The translations under genes were made by a program, and so were the position numbers. Positions 16,699-25,548 of a stretch of DNA of 64,000 nucleotides are shown piece by piece. The notes below the pieces were generated by a model, which was not told the origin of the DNA, made no database searches, and was given only the letters and a program-made list of their open reading frames with translations. Every line of letters begins with the position of its first letter. Position 1 is the stretch's first letter. The DNA is taken from assembly GCA_964624145.1 (NCBI GenBank), contig CAZUXT010000002.1:1-64000 (forward strand), given 5' to 3'. The DNA comes from WJMT01 sp964624145 (GTDB lineage: Bacteria > Acidobacteriota > Aminicenantia > Aminicenantales > Aminicenantaceae).

Positions 16699-17643
16699 TC
16701 AATCTCCTTTGTATTTTAAAATATACTTTTGATACTCTTCTTCAACCTCGCCTTCTTTGCGGTCTCCTTTATGGATGTAGATCCTGTAGCTAAGAGTGAC
16801 CGGATCCTCCGGTTTGAGAACCATCGGCTCCAGTCCCGGCCAGGATACATTAAGTATGCCCGCATAACTGTTCCGTATAAGCCAGGAAGGCGGATAATCA
16901 GGATGGGAAGGGGAAACAAATACAGCCACCCCCGTTTTTTCAGCCGATAGATCCACCCATTTGAACGGCTGATTCGTGGAATCCTCTTGAAGCAGGCCCT
17001 GGTCCGTGGTCATCACAGCCCCTTTGAGGAAGGGGGCACCGCGGAAGCACAGTCCTCCGTATCCCTTATTTTGTTCCCGGGTTCCCTGAAGTGTGAGATC
17101 CCCTCCCACGGCTTCGATCACAAGCTCCACGTCGATCACTCTTCCGGCCGGACCAGCCGCATGGATACAGAGAGAAAGGGTTTCTCTTGCGACGGTTTCC
17201 TGTTCAGCCATCTTCCATATGTTCTCCACAGATAGAAAGGCTCTGCCGTTATCCGCCCTCAGTTCTAACCAACGGTTAAAGTGCTGCCTGAGAGAAGGTG
17301 TATGCGGATGCCACGTTTGGGTTTTTTGCCCTCTGGTTACAACCACAGGCCAGGTCCAGAAAACACCGTGGTGATGGGGATGGTCTCCGGAAAAATCATC
17401 TGTCAGCACCTGCCCTTCCAGGGAATAGAGAGGGTGTATGTAGCAGGACCTTATATGCTCGGGAGCGGCCCCGTTTTTCAACTGATCGCCGAAGCAGTAC
17501 GTCAAAACTTTCTTCTCCCCTTCATAAATGGTCACAGTCCCTTTTTCTTTGTCTTCTGTAAAGCTCATCTGTCCGTAACCGAGTGTAAAGGCCAATCCCG
17601 CAAAAAGAACCACATAAAAAATTGACTTTATGAGATCTCCCAT
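16699..17643 (-). CDS. Exported DUF6807 (PmoA-family) protein
   Basis: A 314-residue protein with a Sec-type signal peptide (about residues 1-25). It belongs to DUF6807, once called the PmoA family: the hallmark is DHPHHHGVFWTW (residues 87-98), followed later by RGAPFLKGAVMTTDQG and VSPSHPDYPPSW. The His-rich motif suggests a metal or sugar site, but no biochemical role is established. It overlaps the enolase-superfamily gene by 16 bases and is the last gene of a four-gene operon (21222 to 16699) with a second DUF6807 protein and a Gfo/Idh/MocA enzyme. That setting fits exported sugar or polyol metabolism. Confidence 0.85.
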   Translation of the reverse strand: MGDLIKSIFYVVLFAGLAFTLGYGQMSFTEDKEKGTVTIYEGEKKVLTYCFGDQLKNGAAPEHIRSCYIHPLYSLEGQVLTDDFSGDHPHHHGVFWTWPVVVTRGQKTQTWHPHTPSLRQHFNRWLELRADNGRAFLSVENIWKMAEQETVARETLSLCIHAAGPAGRVIDVELVIEAVGGDLTLQGTREQNKGYGGLCFRGAPFLKGAVMTTDQGLLQEDSTNQPFKWVDLSAEKTGVAVFVSPSHPDYPPSWLIRNSYAGILNVSWPGLEPMVLKPEDPVTLSYRIYIHKGDRKEGEVEEEYQKYILKYKGD

Positions 17644-18875
17644 TTTTTCCCCCCGCTTTGTTTTAAAAGCTCCATCACCTTTTCTTCATCCACCTCAATG
17701 CCCAATCCCGGGCCTTCAGGCACAAAAGCGGTCCCGTTCTCTATGCGCACGGGCGTTTTCAAAACGTCCGCAGTCAAAAACTGGGGTCCGTTCAAAGCGG
17801 CCGGTGTCTTTAAACCATAAAACCCGTACAGAGCCAGTGAGGCGGCAAGGGAAATGTCCGGATCGGTCAATCCGCTTCCCAGCCAGATCAAATCGTGTTT
17901 GATGCAGAATTCAATCTGGCGTTTATTGGAAAGGAGCCCTCCGCACCTCTGGGGCTTCATAGCTACCCCATCAAGCATATCGAGTCTGGCAAATTCTTCA
18001 AGGTCTTGAGGGGACACCACCCCCTCGTCCATGATGATAGGCAGGGCTCCCTGCTTCTTGAGTTCCTGGTATCCGCTTATCTGGTTGGGGCGCAGGGGAG
18101 CTTCCAGCACATCCACTCCTGCCTTTGCTAGAAGCGGAGCGGCTTTCAAAGCCGTTTCCTTATCATAACCGCCGTTGGCATCCGCCCATAAAAAGGTCCC
18201 GGGCGCCTGGCGCCGTACCTCTCTGGCCAGAGCTGCATCAAAATCCGGATCCGGGCTGACTTTTATGTTGAAATGCCGGTATCCCTGTCTCTTTCCCTGT
18301 TCCATGACCTCTCCCGCATCATCCAGGTCCGTGACATTCACGGTCCAACTCAGAGTCAACGACTTCCCTGAAGGCCGCCCCCACATTTGGGCCAGAGATT
18401 TCCCGGATATTCTGCCTTTTAAATCATGAAGGGCCATATCTACACCCGCTCTTGTTATGGGCATGCCTGTGGAGAATCCGGGGGCCACTGCCTCATCCAT
18501 TCTCCGGTGCGCTTCCTGGATGTCAGTAGGGTCCATCCCGATCAGAACCGGCGCAAAGTAATCGCGCAGCACCACTGTGGCTGTCTCCAGAGTCTCATAG
18601 CTCCATCTGGCAATAGGGAGTGACTGCCCCCAACCTGTAGCAGCGCTGTCCGTTGTGATTTTGACTATCACAGCAGCCCGGCCGGCTGAACCGTGAGGCC
18701 CGGTAAAGAACTTAAAATAGCCTTTCATGGGATAACGCACGGGAAAAAGCTCGATGCACTTTATTCTGGTATTTTTGCCTGATGACATCACAGGCACGGA
18801 TGACCTGTTTTTTCCAGTAAAACATAAAGAAGCGGCTGTTATGGAAAACGTATGCAGAAAGTCCCTTCGTTTCAT
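17628..18875 (-). CDS. Tat-exported enolase-superfamily (muconate-lactonizing-like) enzyme
   Basis: A 415-residue enzyme of the mandelate racemase/muconate lactonizing superfamily with a twin-arginine start (MKRRDFLHTF). Active-site residues fit the MLE/dipeptide-epimerase layout: K205 (FNIKVSP), metal ligands D232 (WADANGG), E258 (LEAPL) and D283 or E284 (MDEGV), and K307 (MKPQRCGG). The first Lys of the usual KxK is an Asn. Such enzymes pull the alpha-proton of a carboxylate and then epimerise, cycloisomerise or dehydrate; the substrate is unknown. Tat export is unusual for this superfamily and means it folds with its metal before export. Starts one base after the upstream DUF6807 gene ends. 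Confidence 0.88.
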   Translation of the reverse strand: MKRRDFLHTFSITAASLCFTGKNRSSVPVMSSGKNTRIKCIELFPVRYPMKGYFKFFTGPHGSAGRAAVIVKITTDSAATGWGQSLPIARWSYETLETATVVLRDYFAPVLIGMDPTDIQEAHRRMDEAVAPGFSTGMPITRAGVDMALHDLKGRISGKSLAQMWGRPSGKSLTLSWTVNVTDLDDAGEVMEQGKRQGYRHFNIKVSPDPDFDAALAREVRRQAPGTFLWADANGGYDKETALKAAPLLAKAGVDVLEAPLRPNQISGYQELKKQGALPIIMDEGVVSPQDLEEFARLDMLDGVAMKPQRCGGLLSNKRQIEFCIKHDLIWLGSGLTDPDISLAASLALYGFYGLKTPAALNGPQFLTADVLKTPVRIENGTAFVPEGPGLGIEVDEEKVMELLKQSGGKKWEIS

Positions 18876-18876
18876 A

Positions 18877-19857
18877 TCACCACTTTTTTCGGATATATCT
18901 CTGGTACCGCTCGCTGACTTTTCCTTTTTTCACATCACCCATATGCACCAGTATCCCCACACGCTGGGTCATGGATCGGCCTTTTTTTAATGTGAACGTA
19001 TGACCGCTTTTCTCATCTGGCCGCCTTGGCCCGAAAGTGCCGTATTCGCGGGTCAGCCATCTATGCTTTTGTCCATCAGGCCACTGAAAAACAGCTACCC
19101 CCTCGGTTACGCCATGGACCGTGTTCGAGTAATCGGTCCACCGGGCATACTCCATATTTGTGCTCTCCTGGCCTCTGGCTCCCCTGTCCGATGTGATCAC
19201 TCCACCCTTTTCTCCGCTAAAATCCGGATGCATCCGCAGATAAGGCCAGGCGTAGTGGACATCATCGCTAACAAACTCCACCTCCCCGTAAGAAGCCTTC
19301 AGCTCGAACTGTATGTCCAGGAAATATTCGCCCCGCCCCAGGTCATAAACCATCAACTGCCGGCATTCATCCAAAACAGGGATGTCACCGTCCATCTCCC
19401 AGACAAGCTCTTTTTCTATTTCAGCCCGGCTCTCGTACACCTCCAAGCGTGTGAATGTAACATGCCGGATGTGGTCGCAAAAAGGCGCTCCATATGTGTT
19501 TTCCCCGGTCTTCTGGCCGGAATAGAGTGCGTTGTAAAAACTCACTTCTCTCCCCCCTTTAAACCGAACCGTATCGGCAAACCAGAAAGCCCGGTGGTGA
19601 GGGTAGGGCTCGCCCTGCTGAAGAAGCATATTCTTACCGGAAGGACTTCTCAACGGCCAGTAATGAGGAAGATCCAGTGAGGGATGGTACTGATAGACCC
19701 ATTTCTCCTCACCGTCTATGAAAACACAAAGGTATCCTTTTTCATCATCACGTTCGAGGCTGATCGAAGAGGGGGCTACCAGGGAGCTAGCTGCGCTCAT
19801 CAGGCATAAAAAACTGAAAAAAAAGATATAAAGCGAAGCTCTCACTCTTTTCGCCAT
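18877..19857 (-). CDS. Exported DUF6807-like protein (second copy)
   Basis: A 326-residue protein with a Sec-type signal (residues 1-22). It has the DUF6807 pattern PYPHHRAFWFADTVRF near residues 90-105, where the usual H-H-G is H-H-R, then VITSDRGARGQESTNMEYARW and VFQWPDGQKHRW. It is a diverged paralogue of the 16699-17643 protein. The ATG at 19855-19857 is preferred over a TTG two codons upstream; neither has a strong ribosome site. It lies between the Tat-exported Gfo/Idh/MocA and enolase-superfamily genes in one operon, so the two DUF6807 proteins flank a single catabolic enzyme. Confidence 0.82.
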   Translation of the reverse strand: MAKRVRASLYIFFFSFLCLMSAASSLVAPSSISLERDDEKGYLCVFIDGEEKWVYQYHPSLDLPHYWPLRSPSGKNMLLQQGEPYPHHRAFWFADTVRFKGGREVSFYNALYSGQKTGENTYGAPFCDHIRHVTFTRLEVYESRAEIEKELVWEMDGDIPVLDECRQLMVYDLGRGEYFLDIQFELKASYGEVEFVSDDVHYAWPYLRMHPDFSGEKGGVITSDRGARGQESTNMEYARWTDYSNTVHGVTEGVAVFQWPDGQKHRWLTREYGTFGPRRPDEKSGHTFTLKKGRSMTQRVGILVHMGDVKKGKVSERYQRYIRKKW

Positions 19858-19890
19858 ATACAATCCCGACTTTTAAATTCTCCTTCTTAC

Positions 19891-21222
19891 TTATAATGTC
19901 CAGGGCTTCCGGTGGGAATAGTCCAGCCACTTATTGGCTTCATCATCGCCAATGAACCTCTCATCTTGAGGGTCCCACTTAAGCGTACGCCCTAATTTCA
20001 TAGCGATATGGGTCATCACGCATACGGTGTTTGAACGGTGGCCCACTTCCACAGGAGCCGCCGGGTCTCTCCGGGTGCGCATACATTCCAGGAAATTTTT
20101 CATATGGTTTGTGCTGTGATAGAGCTTGACTTCATCATCCTTTATTTCCTGGCGAAGCAAATTTTCATCCGATGCTTTGATAGCCCCGCGCTGAACAAAA
20201 ACCCAGCCTTTGCTTCCTTCAAAACGGACACCGGCCGGATCGCCGGTCTCCATGATGAGCCTTACGCCGTTTTCATACAAAGCCTCAGCCTTAAACGTGG
20301 TGTGCACATCGAAAAGACCCCTGTCAGGAAATTCGGCTTCCGCCTTGATCTCAACAGGACCGGAGTGTTCTGTCCCGTTTCCCCACTGGGCGATGTCGTT
20401 CATATGCGATCCCCATCCAGTGATCATCCCCAGGCAGTACCGCTCGATTTGAAGCCATCCGGGTCTGGTGTAACCGCGCTGGGGATGGACCCTGTCCTCT
20501 GAAAAAGGGGCTTCAGGTGTGGGCCCCATCCAGAAATCATAATCAAGATTTTTAGGCACGGGCATGGGCTGGGAATCTCCGGCCCCTTGGTCTTCCGGGA
20601 GCCAGACATATATGGTGCGGAGTTCTCCGATCCGCTGGTTGCGGGCAAGCTCACAGGCCTTAAGAAAATAAGGAGAGGAGCGCTGCTGGGATCCGACTTG
20701 AAGGATCCGGTTGTTTTTGCGCACAGCCTGCACCAGTTTCCGGCCTTCGGTAATGGAATAGGTCAGCGGTTTTTCAAGATAGATGTCTTTGCCCGAACGG
20801 GCCGCGGATACAGCATGGACCGCATGCCAGTGGTCCGGAGTCACAATCAACACTCCGTCAATGTCTTTTCGCTGAAGGAGACTGCGGAAATCATGATAAG
20901 CCTCACATGATTTGTATTTTCCCTTTCCGAGCTCTGCGGAATAAATCTTATCTACAAGCCACTGGGCATCCTCTCTGCGGTGGGAATCCACATCACACAC
21001 GGCCACGACCCGCGCTCCAACTTCCAATCCGTGGTATATGAGTTCCTGCATATCCCCCTGCCCTTGACGGCCCATTCCGATGCATCCCATGGTCAGTGTG
21101 TTGCTGGGGGCCAAAGAGCCAAAAATTCTGGACGGAACAATCATGGGCGCAGCCGCTGCCACAGCCGCTCCTTTCAGAAAGTCCCGGCGTGTGATCAAGC
21201 CCTGTCTTCTGCAGTCAGGCAT
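19891..21222 (-). CDS. Tat-exported Gfo/Idh/MocA oxidoreductase
   Basis: A 443-residue NAD(P)-dependent sugar oxidoreductase. It has a twin-arginine signal (TRRDFLKGAAVAAAA, RR at residues 12-13), then a Rossmann domain (GCIGMGRQGQGDM, residues 46-58), the EKP motif (E150-P152), and the C-terminal alpha/beta substrate domain with a WGSHMND stretch. Exported members carry tightly bound NAD and oxidise sugars or polyols in the periplasm, in some cases to 3-keto sugars. It is the first gene of the four-gene operon that continues to 16699. GGAGGGGG precedes the ATG. Confidence 0.92.
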   Translation of the reverse strand: MPDCRRQGLITRRDFLKGAAVAAAAPMIVPSRIFGSLAPSNTLTMGCIGMGRQGQGDMQELIYHGLEVGARVVAVCDVDSHRREDAQWLVDKIYSAELGKGKYKSCEAYHDFRSLLQRKDIDGVLIVTPDHWHAVHAVSAARSGKDIYLEKPLTYSITEGRKLVQAVRKNNRILQVGSQQRSSPYFLKACELARNQRIGELRTIYVWLPEDQGAGDSQPMPVPKNLDYDFWMGPTPEAPFSEDRVHPQRGYTRPGWLQIERYCLGMITGWGSHMNDIAQWGNGTEHSGPVEIKAEAEFPDRGLFDVHTTFKAEALYENGVRLIMETGDPAGVRFEGSKGWVFVQRGAIKASDENLLRQEIKDDEVKLYHSTNHMKNFLECMRTRRDPAAPVEVGHRSNTVCVMTHIAMKLGRTLKWDPQDERFIGDDEANKWLDYSHRKPWTL

Positions 21223-21283
21223 ATTCCCCCTCCTTCATTTATACGGTGCATATGATACAAACTTCATTTGCCGTGAAAAAAGG

Positions 21284-22258
21284 CTATTCCTTAAACTTTT
21301 CAAGTTCTTTTTTCAGGGGAGGTATGACCTTGAATAAATCTCCGACAACTCCAAAATCTGCAAGATTAAAGATCGGGGCTTCCGGATCCTTGTTAATAGC
21401 CACTATGAATTTCGAGGAAGACATCCCGGCAAGATGCTGTATGGCTCCGGAAATACCTACGGCTATATAAAGATCAGGCGATACGGTTTTCCCTGTCTGG
21501 CCTACCTGATGCTGGTGATCGACCCATCCGGCATCAACAGCCGAACGGGAACTGCCCAGCGCGGCATTGGGGAACAGGGCAATCAGATCCCTCAGTAAAC
21601 CAAAATTTTCCGGCCCTTTCATTCCCCTGCCTCCTGAAATAACGATGTCTGCCTCTGTCACATCAAGTTCAGCGCCTTCTTCTCTTTTTACCTCAACCAC
21701 CTGGTCTTTAGCTTGATCCTGAGATGCCGTCACCTCCTTCTTGATGGCTTCTCCTTTTTCAGAAACAGGTTCTATTAAGGGAAACACATTCGGTCTGAGC
21801 GATACGATCCATGGTTCAGAGGAAAACAGAAAAGAAGCAAGTGCTTTTCCTGCAAAAATAGGCCTCACTGCTTCCAGGGCAGAATCCTTTACAGAGGTCT
21901 TGGTGCAGTCAGCGGCCACCCCCGCATCCAGTTTGGCTGCTAAGCGGGGAGACAAGTCCCTTCCCATAGCGGTGGCAGAGAAAAACACGGCTTTGGGCTT
22001 TATTTCATTTATAAAATCTGCTAAAACCGATACGTAGAGAGAAGAGGAATAGTTCTCCAGCAGGGGATTCTCAAGTAAATAGGCTTTAGAGGCTCCGTAT
22101 TTATAGGCTTCTTCAGCCAATCCATCCAGGTCTTTCCCCAGGAATACAGCCTCTAACGCCTCACCCAGGTCATCAGCCCGTCTTCTGGCTTCTGATAAGG
22201 CTTCCAGCGAAGACTTCTTTATTTTACCCTCTCTGACTTCCATATATGTCAGTATCAT
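21284..22258 (-). CDS. etfA: Electron transfer flavoprotein, alpha subunit
   Basis: A 324-residue ETF alpha subunit. The FAD-binding C-terminal region is typical: VSGGRGMKGPENF, then DHQHQVGQTGKTVSPDLYIA, GISGAIQHLAGM and INKDPEAPIFNLADFGVVGD. With EtfB it passes electrons between acyl-CoA or other dehydrogenases and a membrane quinone oxidoreductase, or bifurcates them. It is encoded 9 bases after etfB and translated from the same mRNA. No dehydrogenase or ETF-quinone oxidoreductase gene is adjacent, so its partners are elsewhere. Cytoplasmic. Confidence 0.95.
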   Translation of the reverse strand: MILTYMEVREGKIKKSSLEALSEARRRADDLGEALEAVFLGKDLDGLAEEAYKYGASKAYLLENPLLENYSSSLYVSVLADFINEIKPKAVFFSATAMGRDLSPRLAAKLDAGVAADCTKTSVKDSALEAVRPIFAGKALASFLFSSEPWIVSLRPNVFPLIEPVSEKGEAIKKEVTASQDQAKDQVVEVKREEGAELDVTEADIVISGGRGMKGPENFGLLRDLIALFPNAALGSSRSAVDAGWVDHQHQVGQTGKTVSPDLYIAVGISGAIQHLAGMSSSKFIVAINKDPEAPIFNLADFGVVGDLFKVIPPLKKELEKFKE

Positions 22259-22267
22259 TGTCTCCTC

Positions 22268-23050
22268 CTATATTATTTTGGCTTCTTCGTGCAGGAACAG
22301 GACCAGCTGTCTGGCCGCTTCTTCCGGCTCTTCTTCAATCCGTTTTCCGGCTTCCTTGGTAGGAGGCGGAGACATCTTCCCTAATTTCAGTTTGGATTCA
22401 AGGTCCGACTCTTGGATGCCAAGTTCTTGAAGAGAGACCACCGGCACCTGCTTTCTTTTGGCTGCCATGATGCCTTTTAGTGTCTCATACCTGGGTTCGT
22501 TAAGCCCTTTCTGCGCGCTGATAACCGCAGGAAGAGAAAAGCTGACTCTCTCAACCGCCCCTTCCACTTCCCTGTAGGCGGTACCGGATTCCTCTTCCAT
22601 CTCGAGTTTCGTAACAATATTGACCTGCGGCCAATCCAGTAATCCGGCAACCATGGAAGGAACCTGTGCGTTATCCGTATCAATGGACTGCTTCCCGAAC
22701 AACAGCAGATTGTAATCCGAAAATTTCTCTTTGACTACCCGGGCTATGATCTTTGCAGTCCTGAGTCCATCATAGGTCTCTGTTTGCTCGTCTTTTATCA
22801 AAAGGGCTTCATCCGCCCCCATGGCCAGGGCTTTTTTAAGAGTGGCTACAGACTCCTCAGGACCCACCGAAACAACCTGAACCGTTCCCCCTTTGGACTC
22901 TTTTATCTGGAGGGCCTCTTCTACAGCATACTCATCGTACGGATTCATGACAAAATTCAAACCTTCCGGATCGATCCGGTTCTGGCTGTGGTCAATTTTA
23001 ATTTTGGATTCCGAATCAGGAACCATTTTTACAAATACAAGTATATTCAC
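22268..23050 (-). CDS. etfB: Electron transfer flavoprotein, beta subunit
   Basis: A 260-residue ETF beta subunit, with MNPYDEYAVEEAL, GADEALLI and the C-terminal anchor that wraps EtfA. It pairs with the etfA product downstream. The start is a GTG at 23048-23050, seven bases after GGAGG; there is no better ATG. The middle stretch DTDNAQVPSMVAGLLDWPQ is typical of the family and lies at the subunit interface. Whether the complex bifurcates cannot be told by eye. Confidence 0.95.
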   Translation of the reverse strand: MNILVFVKMVPDSESKIKIDHSQNRIDPEGLNFVMNPYDEYAVEEALQIKESKGGTVQVVSVGPEESVATLKKALAMGADEALLIKDEQTETYDGLRTAKIIARVVKEKFSDYNLLLFGKQSIDTDNAQVPSMVAGLLDWPQVNIVTKLEMEEESGTAYREVEGAVERVSFSLPAVISAQKGLNEPRYETLKGIMAAKRKQVPVVSLQELGIQESDLESKLKLGKMSPPPTKEAGKRIEEEPEEAARQLVLFLHEEAKII

Positions 23051-23148
23051 TTATAACCTCCTTATAAACAGGTAAAATATCTCATATATCAAGTATGATA
23101 AAAAACACAACGGCCTCAATTGTAAACGAACTAAGGCTGTTAACCTTG

Positions 23149-23177
23149 ATGATATAAAAGGTTGGATGAAACGTCAA
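23149..23177 (-). promoter_or_regulatory. Possible promoter between fabF and etfB, weakly placed
   Basis: On the minus strand TTGACG (23172-23177), a 17-base spacer and TATCAT (23149-23154) lie about 100 bases before the GTG of etfB. This is the only good match in the 187-base gap between fabF and etfB and would give a leader of about 90 bases. Confidence 0.5.
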
Positions 23178-23237
23178 TCAGATTAATCTCTGCTTGTGAT
23201 TAGTCCATATTAATAAATTGGGCGGTAAAGAAGCGTT

Positions 23238-24485
23238 CTATTCCTGGAAACGCTTCACGACAAGAGTACTGTTTGTTCCGCCAAAACCAAAAGAATTGCT
23301 TAAAGCATAGCTCAGCTCTGCTTTCCTGGCTTCATTGGGCACATAATCAAGGTCACATTCAGGGTCAGGATTTTCATAATTAATGGTCGGCGGAATAATC
23401 TGGTGTTTAAGCGCCATTGCTGTGGCCGCTGTCTCAAAACCTCCTGCAGCCCCCAGCATATGTCCTGTTACAGACTTGGTGGAGCTGACAGCCACCTTAT
23501 ACGCATAGTCTCCAAAAACTCTTTTTATGGCAAGCGTCTCGATCTTATCATTCCAGGGGGTGGAAGTCCCGTGCGCGTTTATATAATCTATGTCCGCCGG
23601 TTTCACTCCTGCATTACCCAGCGCCCTTATCATGGACCGGTAGGCCCCATCTCCATCCGGACACGGAGCGGAAACATGATAGGCATCCCCGCTCATCCCA
23701 TAACCAATAATCTCTGCGTAAATACGAGCATCTCTTTTCAGGGCTGAATTCAGCTCTTCAAGCAGCACAATCCCTGCCCCTTCCGCTATGACAAATCCAT
23801 CCCTTCCCTTATCAAACGGACGGGAAGCCTTGTCCGGGGCATCATTCCTGACGGATAGAGCCCTCATAGAACAAAAACCAGCCAATCCTAAAGGTGTAAT
23901 AGGGGCTTCACTGCCTCCGGCCAGCATTAAATCCGCATCTCCTCTTGCAATGATCTGGTATGAATCTCCTATGGCATGCGTGCCTGTGGAACACGCAGTG
24001 GCACAAGCCGAATTAGGCCCTCCTGATTTCGTGCGGATGGAGACCTGTCCGGATGCCTCATTAATGACCGTTGCAATCAGAAAGAACGGAGAGACCCTTT
24101 TAGGCCCTTTGCTTAAAAGGACCTTATGGTTTTCTTCTATGGAACTGATCCCTCCTATACCAGAACCAATATAGACTCCTGTTCGGTCCCCCTCTAATTG
24201 AGCCCTCTTTATCTGAGAGTCCTCGACCGCCATTTCAGCGGCAGCTACGGCATATTGAATAAAAGGGTCCATTTTTCTGGACTCCCTTTTGTCAATGAAG
24301 TCCAGCGGATTGAAATCCTTAACCTCACCGGCAATTTGGCTCGAATAGGCCTCGGGATCGAATTTGGATATCCGTGTGACACCGGCCCTGCCCGCTTTCA
24401 TGGACTCCCAGTTCTTCTCCACCCCAACTCCTAGAGGGGAAACGATACCGATGCCTGTTATGACAACACGCCTGGGATGAGCCAT
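23238..24485 (-). CDS. fabF: 3-oxoacyl-ACP synthase II
   Basis: A 415-residue condensing enzyme of fatty-acid elongation (acyl-ACP + malonyl-ACP). The Cys-His-His triad is visible in ACSTGTHAIG (the nucleophile), NAHGTSTPWND and TGHMLGAAGG, and the ending FGFGGTNSTLVVKRF is standard. It is the last gene of the operon that begins at 27278 and follows acpP. There is no strong ribosome site before the ATG, so translation may depend on coupling or an AU-rich leader. Cytoplasmic. Confidence 0.96.
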   Translation of the reverse strand: MAHPRRVVITGIGIVSPLGVGVEKNWESMKAGRAGVTRISKFDPEAYSSQIAGEVKDFNPLDFIDKRESRKMDPFIQYAVAAAEMAVEDSQIKRAQLEGDRTGVYIGSGIGGISSIEENHKVLLSKGPKRVSPFFLIATVINEASGQVSIRTKSGGPNSACATACSTGTHAIGDSYQIIARGDADLMLAGGSEAPITPLGLAGFCSMRALSVRNDAPDKASRPFDKGRDGFVIAEGAGIVLLEELNSALKRDARIYAEIIGYGMSGDAYHVSAPCPDGDGAYRSMIRALGNAGVKPADIDYINAHGTSTPWNDKIETLAIKRVFGDYAYKVAVSSTKSVTGHMLGAAGGFETAATAMALKHQIIPPTINYENPDPECDLDYVPNEARKAELSYALSNSFGFGGTNSTLVVKRFQE

Positions 24486-24529
24486 AGTGATAGAACAGAA
24501 AGGGTATATTTATATCTTTTTTTTTATTT

Positions 24530-24772
24530 TTACTTTACCTTTTCTAAAACAAAATCAATAGCTTTGCCCACTGTATCCAGTTTCTCTGCCTCTTCATCGG
24601 GAATATCCAGCTCAAACTCATCTTCCAGAGCCATAATCAATTCAACTGTATCAAGAGAATCAGCACCCAGGTCATCTATAAAAGAAGCCTCTTCCGTAAC
24701 CTGGTCTTCACTAATACTGAGTTTGTCAGAAACGATTACCTTTACTTTGGCCAATAACTCTTCTCTATCCAT
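24530..24772 (-). CDS. acpP: Acyl carrier protein
   Basis: An 80-residue acidic helical protein. The phosphopantetheine attachment Ser is S39 in DDLGADSLDTVELI. It carries growing acyl chains between FabF and FabG (both adjacent), PlsX and the other enzymes. AGGA precedes the ATG. Length and motif are fully typical. Confidence 0.97.
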   Translation of the reverse strand: MDREELLAKVKVIVSDKLSISEDQVTEEASFIDDLGADSLDTVELIMALEDEFELDIPDEEAEKLDTVGKAIDFVLEKVK

Positions 24773-24807
24773 CTTTTCCTCCTAAATTTTATTATTTAAA
24801 GAAGATT

Positions 24808-25548
24808 TTACATAAGCATTCCGCCGTTCACACTTATAACCTGCCCGGTTATATAGACAGCATCATCTGAAAGCAGGAATCGAACCACCTGAGCGACTTC
24901 CTCAGGCTTTCCAAATCTTTTCATCGGGATAATATCAATGAAATTTTTCTTTACTGATTCAGGAAGCGATTCCGTCATTGTAGTGGCTATATAGCCCGGG
25001 GCCACAGCATTCACAGTGACATTTCTGGCAGCGACTTCCCTGGCTAATGACTTTGTAAAACCGATGACACCTGCTTTGGAGGCTGCATAGTTTGATTGTC
25101 CGGCATTCCCCATCAAGCCCACCACAGAGGATATATTGACAATCCGCCCGAAACGGTTTCTTGCCATACTGCGAATGACCGCTCTTGAAAAATTATAAAC
25201 ACCCTTTAAATTGACAGCTATGACTGTGTCCCAATCTCCTTCTTTCATCCGCATCAGTAAAGTGTCTCTTGTAACGCCAGCATTATTGACAAGGAAATCT
25301 ATCTTTCCATATTGTTCTATGACTTTCTCAACCGTGCTGTCAACCTGGTCTGACTTGGATACATCTATGATGTATGCTGACGCTTTCCCGTTTTTCTCTC
25401 TTATCCTGCTGGCCACTTCTTCAGCTTTTTCTTTTTGCACATCTATGACTATGACTTCGGCCCCATGTTCAGCAAGGTCCTTTGCAATGGACTCTCCTAT
25501 CCCCTGAGAAGCCCCGGTCACCACAGCTACTTTTCCTTTAAAATCCAT
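24808..25548 (-). CDS. fabG: 3-oxoacyl-ACP reductase
   Basis: A 246-residue SDR enzyme that reduces 3-oxoacyl-ACP with NADPH. The cofactor loop is GASQGIG, then NNAG, the catalytic Ser (NISSVVGLMGNAGQSNY) and YAASK, and the FabG-type ending YITGQVISVNGGM. Its ATG directly follows the plsX stop, so the two are coupled. It sits between plsX and acpP in the usual fab order, but fabH and fabD are missing from the cluster. Confidence 0.95.
   Translation of the reverse strand: MDFKGKVAVVTGASQGIGESIAKDLAEHGAEVIVIDVQKEKAEEVASRIREKNGKASAYIIDVSKSDQVDSTVEKVIEQYGKIDFLVNNAGVTRDTLLMRMKEGDWDTVIAVNLKGVYNFSRAVIRSMARNRFGRIVNISSVVGLMGNAGQSNYAASKAGVIGFTKSLAREVAARNVTVNAVAPGYIATTMTESLPESVKKNFIDIIPMKRFGKPEEVAQVVRFLLSDDAVYITGQVISVNGGMLM

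Noticed and set aside
19000..19680. Plus-strand open frame of 226 residues
   Set aside because: It is antisense to the second DUF6807 gene.
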